Assembly: GCA_027002815.1 (NCBI GenBank)
Contig: JALWZH010000160.1
Coordinates: forward strand, 1-32,964
Direction: 5' to 3'
DNA length: 32,964 bases
From: Thermoproteales archaeon
GTDB taxonomy: Archaea > Thermoproteota > Thermoprotei > Thermoproteales > Thermoproteaceae
Below the pieces are notes generated by a model. That model was given only the letters and a program-made list of their open reading frames with translations. It did not search any database and was not told the origin of the DNA. Position numbers and translations under genes: made by a program. This document shows positions 1-7,025 of this stretch, piece by piece. Position 1 is the first letter of the stretch, and each line of letters begins with the position of its first letter.

Positions 1-833
1 ACGTAGCTGGGCGCCTCGAGCCTCCTAAACGCGGCGATGGACCAGCGGAACGCCCTCGTGTAGAGGATCCCAACTAGCCCGGCCACGAGGCCCAGCACTG
101 CGTAGTACGGCAGGGCCGCCGGATTGTTGAACGTGTAGGGGTCGGGAAACGCGAATACGTGGTCCCACCCAGTCACCGATGCGAAGAGCATGTACCCTGT
201 TATGGACGCTATTATCGCCGGTATTATCACCTCGACCTCCAGGTCCCGCACGTACAGTATCTCGGCGGCCAGTATGGCGCCCCCTATGGGGGCCTTGAAT
301 ATCGCGCCTATGCCAGCCCCAATACCTGCGGCCAACGCTATCCTTCTCTCCTTCTCGGGCAGGTTAAGCGCCCTGGCCACCACCGAGCCGAAGCCAGCCG
401 CAGTCAGAGCAATGGGCCCCTCGCGGCCGGCGGACCCACCGAAGCCTATAGTTACCGCAGACGCGGCCAACTTGACTGGGGGCACAACGCCCCTTATCAC
501 GCCCCGCTCTCTGTGGAACGCCCTTATGGCCGCATCGGTACCATGGCCCTCGGCCTCGGGGGCCAGGCCATACGTGAGGACCCCGCTGGCCAACCCCGCC
601 AGGGCCATGAGGAGCACAAGCGCCATGGGATTGTCGGGATACGTAAACGTGGTACCCCCCTCCGACGGGGGCTCGGGCAGGGACATGCCAGTAAGCCACG
701 AGAAGAACGCTGCAGACGCCTTTATGCCGTAGTAAAGGGCCAACGCGGCGGACCCACTTACAAGCCCGATCAGGATGCTTATAGGGACCCAACGTCTTAG
801 GTACTGTAACGATTCTACGTCGAGTATGTTCAT
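1..833 (-). CDS. ClC-family chloride channel/transporter (3' part beyond the window)
   Basis: Integral membrane protein that would move chloride, probably as a Cl-/H+ exchanger. I translated the minus strand from ATG at 833; the frame stays open for 277 codons to the window edge, so the C-terminus is missing. Hydrophobic segments alternate with short loops. The family motif GREGP lies at about residues 136-140 with the gating glutamate at E138. A second family block, GIGAGIGAIFKAPIGGAI, follows at about 165-182. The first selectivity motif (GSGIP in classical ClCs) reads GHGTD at 96-100, preceded by PEAE, so it belongs to a divergent branch and its anion preference is not certain. The start codon overlaps the stop of the upstream FBP aldolase/phosphatase gene by one base (TGATG), so the two are probably co-transcribed and translationally coupled. 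Family assignment is secure; direction and stoichiometry of transport are inference. Confidence 0.9.
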   Translation of the reverse strand, partial: MNILDVESLQYLRRWVPISILIGLVSGSAALALYYGIKASAAFFSWLTGMSLPEPPSEGGTTFTYPDNPMALVLLMALAGLASGVLTYGLAPEAEGHGTDAAIRAFHRERGVIRGVVPPVKLAASAVTIGFGGSAGREGPIALTAAGFGSVVARALNLPEKERRIALAAGIGAGIGAIFKAPIGGAILAAEILYVRDLEVEVIIPAIIASITGYMLFASVTGWDHVFAFPDPYTFNNPAALPYYAVLGLVAGLVGILYTRAFRWSIAAFRRLEAPSY

Positions 834-2053
834 CAATCGTGTGTGGGTTGTTGGGTAGGCTGCGGCGCCGACACCCTGCCGGCCCTACGCTTCTCCTCCA
901 AGTACGCGGATCTCTTTGCCTCGTATTCGTCGGCCTCTATGGGCGGCACGGCGGACAGTATCTTTGGAAGGGGCGTGTACTCCATTTCCTCTGGGGGCAA
1001 CCTGTGCGGTTGGAATGGGCCCATCCTCCTGATGTATTCTGCTATTTGGGCGGCCAACTGGCGCGTATAGTCGAAGGCCGGATCGTCGAAGAGGTCTACG
1101 GGTCCCTCGAGGTAGCCGTCGTGAAGCTGGAAGCCCAAGGCCCCGATTTTGGGCGGCCCATCAAACCTCGTCATCCTCGGCCCCATGGCCGTCTTCTTCT
1201 CTGGCTCTATCTGGACGAACTTCATTGGCATGAGGGGCCCAGCATGGCTGCCCCTCATCCACCCGTGGACCAGGTGCGGATATGCGAATGCCTCAAGGAC
1301 CTCGCCTACAGCTGGAAGCCCGTGCTGGGCCCTTACGAGGGCCACCGGGTCATCCTTGCCCACGTACCTGCCGGCTATAAGGCTCAGCCTCTCAACGCTG
1401 ACTGAGGCGGCGGGTATGCCGTCCGTGCGCCTGTACACCCTCCTAGAAATGTATCTGCCCGGCGTCCCTATCAAGCCCAACAAGTAGTAGGACTCGTCAG
1501 GGGTGTTGAGCAGGTACACCTTGTGCTCAACAACGTCAAGCACCTCGAACGTGAAGCCCTCGTGCATTGCTGGGTCTATCACTAGGCCAGCGGTGTTGAA
1601 GGGATCTGCGAACATCCTGTACATGGGCAGATTGAACGCGCCCGGCTCCGTCTTGTCCGCCGCGAACGCTATTATGGGTTCGCTTGGCCTCTCCTCGATC
1701 TCCATTTCGGCCACCTGGGGGCCCATGCCCCTTATGTTCCCGCTGAACGTGTCCTTCAGGAGGTCCTGGCCGGCCCCATACAGTTTGAGCCTCTTGGAAA
1801 TGTTGTCGGTAATCTCCTTGAAGGTGTCCCAGGCAAGGCCATGGATATCTGCGTTGTTCTCGCCCTTGGTGTGGGTCATCAGGAGCGAGATGTCGTCGCC
1901 CACGTTAAACACGTAGTAGTCTATTATGACGCCCTTCTTCTGGGCGTCGGCCAGCTTCTCCGCTGCGTATGCCAACATCTTTGGGTGTACCCAGGAATGG
2001 CCGGGCCAACCGCCCACATCGGCCTTGATGAGGGATATCGTGATTCTGGCCAT
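833..2053 (-). CDS. fbp: Bifunctional fructose-1,6-bisphosphate aldolase/phosphatase
   Basis: Archaeal gluconeogenic enzyme (FBPase class V). It condenses dihydroxyacetone phosphate and glyceraldehyde 3-phosphate and then hydrolyses the bisphosphate to fructose 6-phosphate in one remodelling, Mg-dependent active site in the cytoplasm. The protein is 406 aa, near the usual length. Its N-terminus (ISLIKADVGG...GHS) carries the Asp and His of the metal site. The motif GRYVGKDDP places Tyr230 and Lys233, matching the Schiff-base Lys232 and Tyr229 known from the Thermoproteus and Sulfolobus enzymes. An upstream in-frame ATG at 2062 exists, but a TATA-like box at 2073-2083 sits about 25 nt before the ATG at 2053, and numbering from 2053 agrees with the family, so I prefer 2053. 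The tail from about residue 365 is charged and ends Gln/Pro/Thr-rich. First gene of a two-gene unit with the ClC channel. Confidence 0.95.
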   Translation of the reverse strand: MARITISLIKADVGGWPGHSWVHPKMLAYAAEKLADAQKKGVIIDYYVFNVGDDISLLMTHTKGENNADIHGLAWDTFKEITDNISKRLKLYGAGQDLLKDTFSGNIRGMGPQVAEMEIEERPSEPIIAFAADKTEPGAFNLPMYRMFADPFNTAGLVIDPAMHEGFTFEVLDVVEHKVYLLNTPDESYYLLGLIGTPGRYISRRVYRRTDGIPAASVSVERLSLIAGRYVGKDDPVALVRAQHGLPAVGEVLEAFAYPHLVHGWMRGSHAGPLMPMKFVQIEPEKKTAMGPRMTRFDGPPKIGALGFQLHDGYLEGPVDLFDDPAFDYTRQLAAQIAEYIRRMGPFQPHRLPPEEMEYTPLPKILSAVPPIEADEYEAKRSAYLEEKRRAGRVSAPQPTQQPTHD

Positions 2054-2072
2054 GGGGACCATGTTTTGAACG

Positions 2073-2083
2073 TATTAAAATTA
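2073..2083 (-). promoter_or_regulatory. TATA box of the fbp-ClC unit
   Basis: On the minus strand the sequence reads TAATTTTAATA. Its centre is about 25 nt upstream of the ATG at 2053, the distance expected when transcription begins at the start codon (leaderless mRNA). Confidence 0.6.
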
Positions 2084-2123
2084 TGTGGCCCAGAGCTACG
2101 TATACGTATAGTCGACGTTTACG

Positions 2124-3923
2124 CTACTCGTAATAGTAGTATTCGCCCGTCTGCTTCTGTTCCCTGTCGAGGACGCTGCCGGGCTTGTTTATACGCGGCC
2201 TGTAAGTCTTGGGATCCCTGCGAAAAGTGACGTCCATGTACTTCAGGAACGCGTTCATGCCACTCCTGACGTCCATGGGGCCCAACGCGTGCCCCTCCCT
2301 GGCCGGCGTCCCCAGGAAGGGCATGATTGAGGTGGACATGTAGTCCACCATGGCTATGTCGTGCTCCACCACTATGGCAGCGGACTCGCTTTCCTCTATT
2401 ATCCTCCTAATTGTGCGTGCCACCCTTATCCTCTGCTCAACGTCAAGGTACGCCATGGGTTCGTCCAGTATGTACAGTGTGGCCTTCCTCAACAGGGACG
2501 CCGCCAACACCACGCGTTGCAGCTCTCCCCCCGAGAGCTCGCCAATGTCCCTCTCCATTAGGGGATCCAGGAGCAGCCCGGAGGACACGTCAGGCCATAT
2601 CGGGTTCCCCGAGTAGTCCCCCACCTCCCTCAACATCCACGTCCTAACTGAAACTCCCCTGTTCCTGACAGCCAGGTCCCTGATGTACTGCGGCTTGTAG
2701 CTGACCCTCACATCGCCCATCGGCGTGACGTGGCCCTCGTCGGGCTCCACCTCTCCGGCAAGCATCCTGACGAAGGTCGTTTTGCCTATGCCGTTTGGCC
2801 CCACCACGCCGAGCACCTCTCCCCGGTATATTGTCCCAGCCTCCACTACCAGCTTGAAGTTCCCCATGGCCTTGAACAGTCTCTCCCATGAAACGAGCGC
2901 CCTGGACCTCTCGGCCTTCCTCTCGGGAGGACGCCTGTGGAACTGTATGGAGTAGTCCCTGATCTTCATGTTCTCGGAGGTCAAGTATCCCTGCAGGTAC
3001 TCGTTTATGCCCTCCCTGGCACCGCGCGGGTGCGAGACTATGCCGTAGGCCCCCGGCTTCCCGTATAGCAGGACCACGCTGTCGGCAACGTAGTCCAGGA
3101 CTGCCAGGTCGTGTTCTATAACCACTACGTACTTGTCTGGGTCCGCAAGGCCCTTTATGGCGTCGGATACCCTCATCCTCTCGTATATGTCGAGGTGTGT
3201 CGTGGGCTCATCGAAAATGTATATGTTGCCTCCCCTCAGCATGGCGGCGGCAACAGCAACCTTCTGCAGTTCCCCCCCAGATAAATTGCCCACGTCCCTA
3301 TCCATGATATGTTGCAGGCCAAGCCTTTCCACGACCTCCCTCAGTGCCTCCCCCTCACCCAGCCTAGAGAGCAGGTCCGCCACCCGTCCCCTGACGTATA
3401 ACGGTATAAGCTCAACGTACTGGACCTTGTGCACCGGCCTCAGTTTCCCATCGTAAAGGGACTTGAGGTACACCTGCATTTCGGTGCCCCTGAACATGCG
3501 TACGACCTCGTCCACCCCCACATCCCCATCGGCCCTGCAAAGGTTTGGCCTCAGCTCGCCGGCTAGTATCCTCGCTATGGTGGTCTTGCCAAGGGCGTTT
3601 TGGCCCATTACGCCCACGACAGCGCCCCTCTTCATGAGGGGCAGCCTGTAAAGCTTGAAGCCGCTTGGGCCGTACCTGTGCACGCACTCGCCCTCGAGCT
3701 CCTCCGGCATGTTCACTATCGTTATGGCGTCGAAAGGACACTTATGGACACATATGCCACATCCAACGCACAGCACCTCGCTTATGATGGGCCTACCCAC
3801 ATCGTGGTCGAACCATATGGCCCTTTTTCCCCCCTTGACAATTGGGCAGAAACGTATGCACGGCTGTCCACCACACTTGTCGGGCTTGCACAGATCTCTA
3901 TCGATTACTGCGAGTCTCCCCAC
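2124..3923 (-). CDS. Ribosome recycling ATPase ABCE1 (RNase L inhibitor homologue)
   Basis: Soluble twin-ATPase that splits 70S ribosomes after termination together with aRF1 or aPelota. Length 599 aa, as usual. The N-terminal iron-sulfur domain has both clusters: C12, C17, C22, C26 and C52, C55, C58, C62. NBD1 follows, with Walker A at 107-114 (GQNALGKT), signature LSGGELQ and a Walker B ending DEPTTHLD. NBD2 has Walker A GPNGIGKTT, a second LSGGELQ and DEPMAYLD. The C-terminus carries the basic hinge region and ends in a tyrosine run. NBD1's Walker A has Ala where Gly is usual (GxNGxGKT). The start is GTG at 3923, 7 nt after the stop of the zinc-ribbon gene and preceded by a G-rich SD-like stretch, so the two are one operon. 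Family assignment is secure. Confidence 0.97.
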   Translation of the reverse strand: MGRLAVIDRDLCKPDKCGGQPCIRFCPIVKGGKRAIWFDHDVGRPIISEVLCVGCGICVHKCPFDAITIVNMPEELEGECVHRYGPSGFKLYRLPLMKRGAVVGVMGQNALGKTTIARILAGELRPNLCRADGDVGVDEVVRMFRGTEMQVYLKSLYDGKLRPVHKVQYVELIPLYVRGRVADLLSRLGEGEALREVVERLGLQHIMDRDVGNLSGGELQKVAVAAAMLRGGNIYIFDEPTTHLDIYERMRVSDAIKGLADPDKYVVVIEHDLAVLDYVADSVVLLYGKPGAYGIVSHPRGAREGINEYLQGYLTSENMKIRDYSIQFHRRPPERKAERSRALVSWERLFKAMGNFKLVVEAGTIYRGEVLGVVGPNGIGKTTFVRMLAGEVEPDEGHVTPMGDVRVSYKPQYIRDLAVRNRGVSVRTWMLREVGDYSGNPIWPDVSSGLLLDPLMERDIGELSGGELQRVVLAASLLRKATLYILDEPMAYLDVEQRIRVARTIRRIIEESESAAIVVEHDIAMVDYMSTSIMPFLGTPAREGHALGPMDVRSGMNAFLKYMDVTFRRDPKTYRPRINKPGSVLDREQKQTGEYYYYE

Positions 3924-3930
3924 GTGCCCC

Positions 3931-4203
3931 CTAGTCCTCCCTCTCCGATTCGGCTTCCCTGAGGTTTTCCAGGAGCTGCTTCCTGTACTCCTCCAGTTCC
4001 TCGGCGTCGATCGTGGACTCGTACTTTTCCCCTATCATGACGCCACGCCTCTTGTCCTCGCCCACAGTGCTCTTCTGGTGATACGCGTCGCGCACCTTGT
4101 CGGTTATCTCCTCAACATGGCCACATTTGGGACACCGCAACACGTTCCTCTCGTCGACCTTGGCCGGCATCATGAGCGCCCCGTCCTTGGGACAGAACTT
4201 CAT
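3931..4203 (-). CDS. Small zinc-ribbon protein like the N-terminal domain of TFS/Rpb9
   Basis: A 90-aa protein. The N-terminal C4-C7 pair (KFCPKDG) and a later CPKCGH pair at about 24-27 form one zinc ribbon of the kind at the N-terminus of archaeal transcript-cleavage factor TFS (RpoM). The C-terminal TFIIS-type ribbon with its catalytic Asp-Glu hairpin is absent; the remaining roughly 60 residues are charged and helical. It therefore cannot be assumed to stimulate transcript cleavage. It could bind RNA polymerase through the Rpb9-like ribbon, or be a ribosome- or ABCE1-associated factor, since it is the first gene of the ABCE1 unit. A TATA box at 4224-4235 lies about 26 nt before the ATG. 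Zinc-ribbon call is firm; function is open. Confidence 0.7.
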   Translation of the reverse strand: MKFCPKDGALMMPAKVDERNVLRCPKCGHVEEITDKVRDAYHQKSTVGEDKRRGVMIGEKYESTIDAEELEEYRKQLLENLREAESERED

Positions 4204-4223
4204 TAAAAGGTGTTAAGGGAATC

Positions 4224-4235
4224 CATATATATACT
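4224..4235 (-). promoter_or_regulatory. TATA box of the zinc-ribbon/ABCE1 unit
   Basis: Minus-strand sequence AGTATATATATG, one of the best TATA matches in the window. It is centred about 26 nt upstream of the ATG at 4203, predicting a leaderless transcript. Confidence 0.7.
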
Positions 4236-4320
4236 TTTGCGAATCCCCCCACGTGCAGGGCACGAGAAACCATTAGCGATTTTAGGTACGGCGTACGGCT
4301 ACGCGTCACCCGCCCTATGC

Positions 4321-4326
4321 AAAAAA
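4321..4326 (-). terminator. T-tract terminator after the acidic microprotein gene
   Basis: Six consecutive T on the minus strand, 13 nt past the TAA of the 29-residue gene. Archaeal RNA polymerase commonly terminates at such U-runs. It would give a transcript of only about 100 nt. Confidence 0.5.
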
Positions 4327-4338
4327 GAGGTTAGTGTT

Positions 4339-4428
4339 TTACCACTCTTCCTCCTCCTCTTCCCACTCCTCAAATTCCTCGAACTCCTCCTCTTCCCACA
4401 GCTCTTCCTCCATTAGGAATGGGCGCAT
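4339..4428 (-). CDS. Acidic, tryptophan-rich 29-residue microprotein (unrecognised)
   Basis: Not a family I recognise. The minus strand from ATG at 4428 reads MRPFLMEEELW and continues for 29 codons to TAA. Of the 29 residues, 17 are Glu (all after residue 6), 3 Trp (11, 22, 29, the last being C-terminal) and 3 Phe (4, 16, 19); the only basic residue is Arg2. Net charge is about -16. Support for a real gene: a TATA-like box at 4448-4457 centred about 24 nt before the ATG, which is the spacing seen at neighbouring genes, and a T6 tract just downstream at 4321-4326. A second in-frame ATG at 4413 would give 24 residues. It lies between and independent of the zinc-ribbon/ABCE1 unit and divergent endonuclease V. 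It could form a helix with aromatic residues on one side, act as a nucleic-acid-mimicking or basic-protein-binding peptide, or be the marker of a small RNA. Function unknown. Confidence 0.5.
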   Translation of the reverse strand: MRPFLMEEELWEEEEFEEFEEWEEEEEEW

Positions 4429-4447
4429 GTGTGCCCCAACTGTGGTC

Positions 4448-4457
4448 TATTAAAGCA
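4448..4457 (-). promoter_or_regulatory. TATA box of the acidic microprotein gene
   Basis: Minus-strand GCTTTAATAG centred about 24 nt before the ATG at 4428. The spacing matches the other leaderless promoters here and favours 4428 over the internal ATG at 4413. Confidence 0.55.
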
Positions 4458-4512
4458 TTATTGTCCGTCCCTACGCCAACGGGCTTGACGGCCCAATGCG
4501 GCGCCGCCCAAG

Positions 4513-4521
4513 GATTAAATG
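4513..4521 (+). promoter_or_regulatory. TATA box of endonuclease V gene
   Basis: GATTAAATG centred about 25 nt before the ATG at 4542. It decides that start over the longer frame opening at 4419. It is divergent from the microprotein promoter about 65 nt away. Confidence 0.6.
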
Positions 4522-4541
4522 GGGCTGGCCTTGCCCGGGAC

Positions 4542-5267
4542 ATGGATGAGTCGGTCAGGAAGCGCGTACCCCCGGGATTCAGGCTGGAACTTGCCAGGCA
4601 CATACAGCGCAAGCTTTCCATGAAAGTGCGCGTGGAGAGCATAGGGAGCGTTGAGACGGTAGGCGGTGTGGACGTAGCATACATGGGGAGCCTAGCCTTC
4701 TCTGCCGCCGTTACGCTTAGCGTGGATGGGAGGCCCCTTGACGCCTGTTGCACGGTCAGCAAGGCCGTGTTCCCCTACGTGCCGACACTCCTCTCGTTCA
4801 GGGAGCTGACCCCCATGGTGAGGTCATTTCTGTGCCTGGGCGCGAGACCCGACGTACTCATGGTGGACGGGCAAGGAGTGATGCACCCTTATAGGCTGGG
4901 CATTGCGTCCCATATCGGGGTGTCCCTCGGCGTGAGGACAATAGGCGTAGCCAAGTCCAGGCTGTACGGCATTGAACACGGCGACACTGTTCTCGACGAA
5001 CACAGCGGCGAGCTGATAGGCAGGACTGTCATATGCGGGAAACGGAAGCTCTACGTGTCGGTCGGGCACAGGGTCGACTTGGAAGGGGCTGTGGACCTCG
5101 TCAAATCGCTTTGCGTGGAGACACGCGGCTTGCCGGCCCCCCTGCTGGCGGCCCACGACATGGCCAACAGGGCGAAAAGGTCGTGCATCGGCCTACAGTT
5201 GGACAGGTGGGGCAGCGCCACATGCGTTGGGTGTGGCCGAGACCCGCCAGGAGCTACACGACCTTGA
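4542..5267 (+). CDS. nfi: Endonuclease V (deoxyinosine 3' endonuclease)
   Basis: DNA-repair nuclease that recognises deoxyinosine, the product of adenine deamination, and cuts the second phosphodiester bond 3' of it; important at high temperature. The protein is 241 aa. Family motifs appear in order: GGVDVAY (first catalytic Asp, residues about 40-46), the wedge region [10 protein letters not shown], then [18 protein letters not shown] with the second acidic residue and the hypoxanthine-pocket glycines, and GVAKSRLYG. The C-terminus after about residue 215 has extra cysteines (SCIG, CVGCG) not typical of the family. Start at 4542 follows from the TATA box at 4513-4521. The 3' end overlaps the convergent proteasome gene by 14 nt. 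Assignment is secure. Confidence 0.93.
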   Translation: MDESVRKRVPPGFRLELARHIQRKLSMKVRVESIGSVETVGGVDVAYMGSLAFSAAVTLSVDGRPLDACCTVSKAVFPYVPTLLSFRELTPMVRSFLCLGARPDVLMVDGQGVMHPYRLGIASHIGVSLGVRTIGVAKSRLYGIEHGDTVLDEHSGELIGRTVICGKRKLYVSVGHRVDLEGAVDLVKSLCVETRGLPAPLLAAHDMANRAKRSCIGLQLDRWGSATCVGCGRDPPGATRP

Positions 5268-5865
5268 CCGTTATGGACTCCTCGCTCACCTTGCCGTCCC
5301 TGGTTATGGTCATGACGTCTACGCCGTCACCGGAAACCGGGTCCCTCATCATGGCGGCCTTCACGGCGTTTACGGCAAGGTTGCGCGCCCTGTCCACCCC
5401 CACGTCGTCCCTGTACTCCTGTTCAAGCACGCTTATAGCCAGCTTGGTGCCCGTGCCCAGCGCCGCGTAGTTGTCCTCTATCAGGGAGCCCAGCGGGTCG
5501 AGCACGAAGAGCCGCGGCTCCTCGTCAACCCCACCCACTATGACCTCGGCAATGAAGGGTAGGAGCTTACGCTCGAACATTATTATGGACAGCAGTTTTG
5601 CCACGGACCTCACGGGAGGCCTCCTCTTGAGGTCCAACTGATAGAGGTTACTGTTAACTCTAAGTATCCTCGCAATCGTCTGCATGTCAGCTATGACCCC
5701 AGCGGCCGCGATGCCTATGTTGTCGGTTATCCGGAAAACCTTCTTGCCGGACCTGGAAAGCACGTAGAAACCGTAGGCTACCCTCTTCTCGGCGGCCAGC
5801 ACAACGCCATCGCGCGCCTTTATGCCTACAACGGTGGCCCCAAGACCGTACTCCTCGAAGGACAT
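5254..5865 (-). CDS. psmB: Proteasome beta subunit, probably non-catalytic
   Basis: 20S proteasome beta-type protein, 203 aa, with a short 9-residue leader and no alpha-type N-terminal helix. Aligning VGI, E26 and K42 to Val4-Gly5-Ile6, Glu17 and Lys33 of the Thermoplasma beta subunit puts Ala10 at the position of the nucleophile Thr1; the sequence reads GLGATVVGI. The codon is GCC, checked on the minus strand. The motifs [19 protein letters not shown] and GGVDEEP are otherwise normal. Many Crenarchaea have two beta subunits, one of them inactive, and this looks like the inactive one; a catalytic beta must then be encoded elsewhere. If processing occurred one residue later (A10/T11) Thr11 could be exposed, but the spacing to Lys would be off by one. 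TATA box at 5885-5892 about 24 nt before the ATG. Family secure; lack of activity inferred. Confidence 0.9.
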   Translation of the reverse strand: MSFEEYGLGATVVGIKARDGVVLAAEKRVAYGFYVLSRSGKKVFRITDNIGIAAAGVIADMQTIARILRVNSNLYQLDLKRRPPVRSVAKLLSIIMFERKLLPFIAEVIVGGVDEEPRLFVLDPLGSLIEDNYAALGTGTKLAISVLEQEYRDDVGVDRARNLAVNAVKAAMMRDPVSGDGVDVMTITRDGKVSEESITVKVV

Positions 5866-5884
5866 GTAGGGCGCCCATGCGCGG

Positions 5885-5892
5885 ATTTAAAA
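5885..5892 (-). promoter_or_regulatory. TATA box of the proteasome beta gene
   Basis: Minus-strand TTTTAAAT within a T-rich stretch, centred about 24 nt before the ATG at 5865. Confidence 0.6.
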
Positions 5893-5915
5893 AAGTGTTC
5901 CCGGCCACATAAAGG

Positions 5916-5924
5916 GTAATAAAG
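5916..5924 (+). promoter_or_regulatory. TATA box of the NOG1 gene
   Basis: GTAATAAAG centred about 26-27 nt before the ATG at 5947. It excludes the upstream TTG at 5932 as the start. It lies about 30 bp from the divergent proteasome TATA box. Confidence 0.55.
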
Positions 5925-5946
5925 TATTGGATTGTTATGTGTGGGG

Positions 5947-6948
5947 ATGAGGGGCGCCTTTAGGGTACCCTATGTACATACAAGCGAGGAGTTGGCCCAG
6001 ATAGTCCTGGCCATGTACCGTAAGGTCGAGGCCAGGTCGCCGAGCGTGGAGCCCGGCATAGTTAGGCTGAAACGGCTCGAGATAACGCGCGTTGTGAGGA
6101 CCGGCAAGGCGCTTGAGCGCATGTTGGGCGACACTGCGCGCAACATGCCGTTCCTCGGCGAGATGCATCCGTTTCACCGCGACCTTCTGGCCCTAGTCGT
6201 GGAGGAGGGCAACTACAGGCATTCCTTGGCCAAGGTCGGCAAGGCGTACAAGGCGATAAGGGCCATAGCTCGCGACGCCATAACAGCCATAAAGGTGGCT
6301 GAGGACAGGAGGGGCGTGGCAAGGGCCAGGCGCATGTTCCTCGGAAGGATAAGGGACCTCTTGGACGACCTGTCCAGCGACCTGGACCTGCTCAGGAAGG
6401 TGGCCCGCTTCCTGCGCTCGCTTCCCACAATAGATCCCGAGCTACCCACCATAATAGTGGCCGGCGCGCCCAACGTGGGGAAAAGCTCGTTCGTGAGGTG
6501 CGTGTCCTCCGCTGAGCCAGAGGTAGCCGAGTACCCGTTCACCACGAGACGCATACACGTGGGCCACATAGATTACATGGGTGTCAAGGTCCAGATAGTG
6601 GATACCCCGGGCCTGCTCGACAGGCCGCTGGGCGAGCTCAATGAGGTGGAGCGGCAGGCAGTAATAGCGCTTAGGCATATACGTCACGCTGCCATGTTCC
6701 TCATAGACCCAACCCATCACAGTGGGTACACGCTGGAGGAGCAACTCAGGGTACTGAACACGGTTAGATACGTTTTTGAAGGCGACTTGGAGGTGGTTGT
6801 GAATAAGGCCGACATTGCTGACCATGAGCAGCTTGCGGAGGTCTATGCCGTTTTTGGACGCGAGCTCCCCAAGGTCAGCTCGCTACATTGTGTGGGCACA
6901 CGGGAAGTGGTGGACGGTTTGGTTAGGCGCCTGGCAGGCTTCGGCTGA
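5947..6948 (+). CDS. NOG1-family GTPase
   Basis: OBG-type GTPase of the NOG1 group, which acts in assembly of the large ribosomal subunit. The protein is 333 aa, the compact archaeal form. An N-terminal helical domain (about 1-165, the NOG1 helical bundle) precedes the G domain: G1 GAPNVGKSS at 173-181, switch I around YPFTTRRIHVG, G3 DTPG at 219-222 followed by LLDRP (typical of NOG1), and G4 NKAD at 286-289. The eukaryotic C-terminal extension is absent. Start at ATG 5947 is set by the TATA spacing. It is divergent from psmB and convergent with rtcA. NOG1's ribosomal role is established in eukaryotes and assumed by homology in archaea. Confidence 0.93.
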   Translation: MRGAFRVPYVHTSEELAQIVLAMYRKVEARSPSVEPGIVRLKRLEITRVVRTGKALERMLGDTARNMPFLGEMHPFHRDLLALVVEEGNYRHSLAKVGKAYKAIRAIARDAITAIKVAEDRRGVARARRMFLGRIRDLLDDLSSDLDLLRKVARFLRSLPTIDPELPTIIVAGAPNVGKSSFVRCVSSAEPEVAEYPFTTRRIHVGHIDYMGVKVQIVDTPGLLDRPLGELNEVERQAVIALRHIRHAAMFLIDPTHHSGYTLEEQLRVLNTVRYVFEGDLEVVVNKADIADHEQLAEVYAVFGRELPKVSSLHCVGTREVVDGLVRRLAGFG

Positions 6949-6949
6949 C

Positions 6950-7012
6950 GGTCAGCCGTCAACACGGCGTGGCGCATCTGACCGCGGTGCCCGCCAAGTG
7001 CAGTCGGGCACC
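6950..7012. repeat. Two adjacent inverted repeats between convergent genes
   Basis: GGTCAG (6950-6955) pairs with CTGACC (6978-6983), enclosing a smaller CCGT/ACGG hairpin. GGTGCCCG (6986-6993) pairs with CGGGCACC (7005-7012) around an 11-nt loop. They fill the 77-nt gap between NOG1 (ending 6948) and rtcA (ending 7026), which face each other. Bidirectional 3'-end structure is the simplest reading; no T-run accompanies them. Confidence 0.5.
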
Positions 7013-7025
7013 CACGTATACGTAG

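Noticed and set aside
159-800. Long plus-strand frames and another minus-strand frame across the ClC gene
   Set aside because: They are other readings of the ClC coding region, whose minus-strand frame shows clear family motifs.
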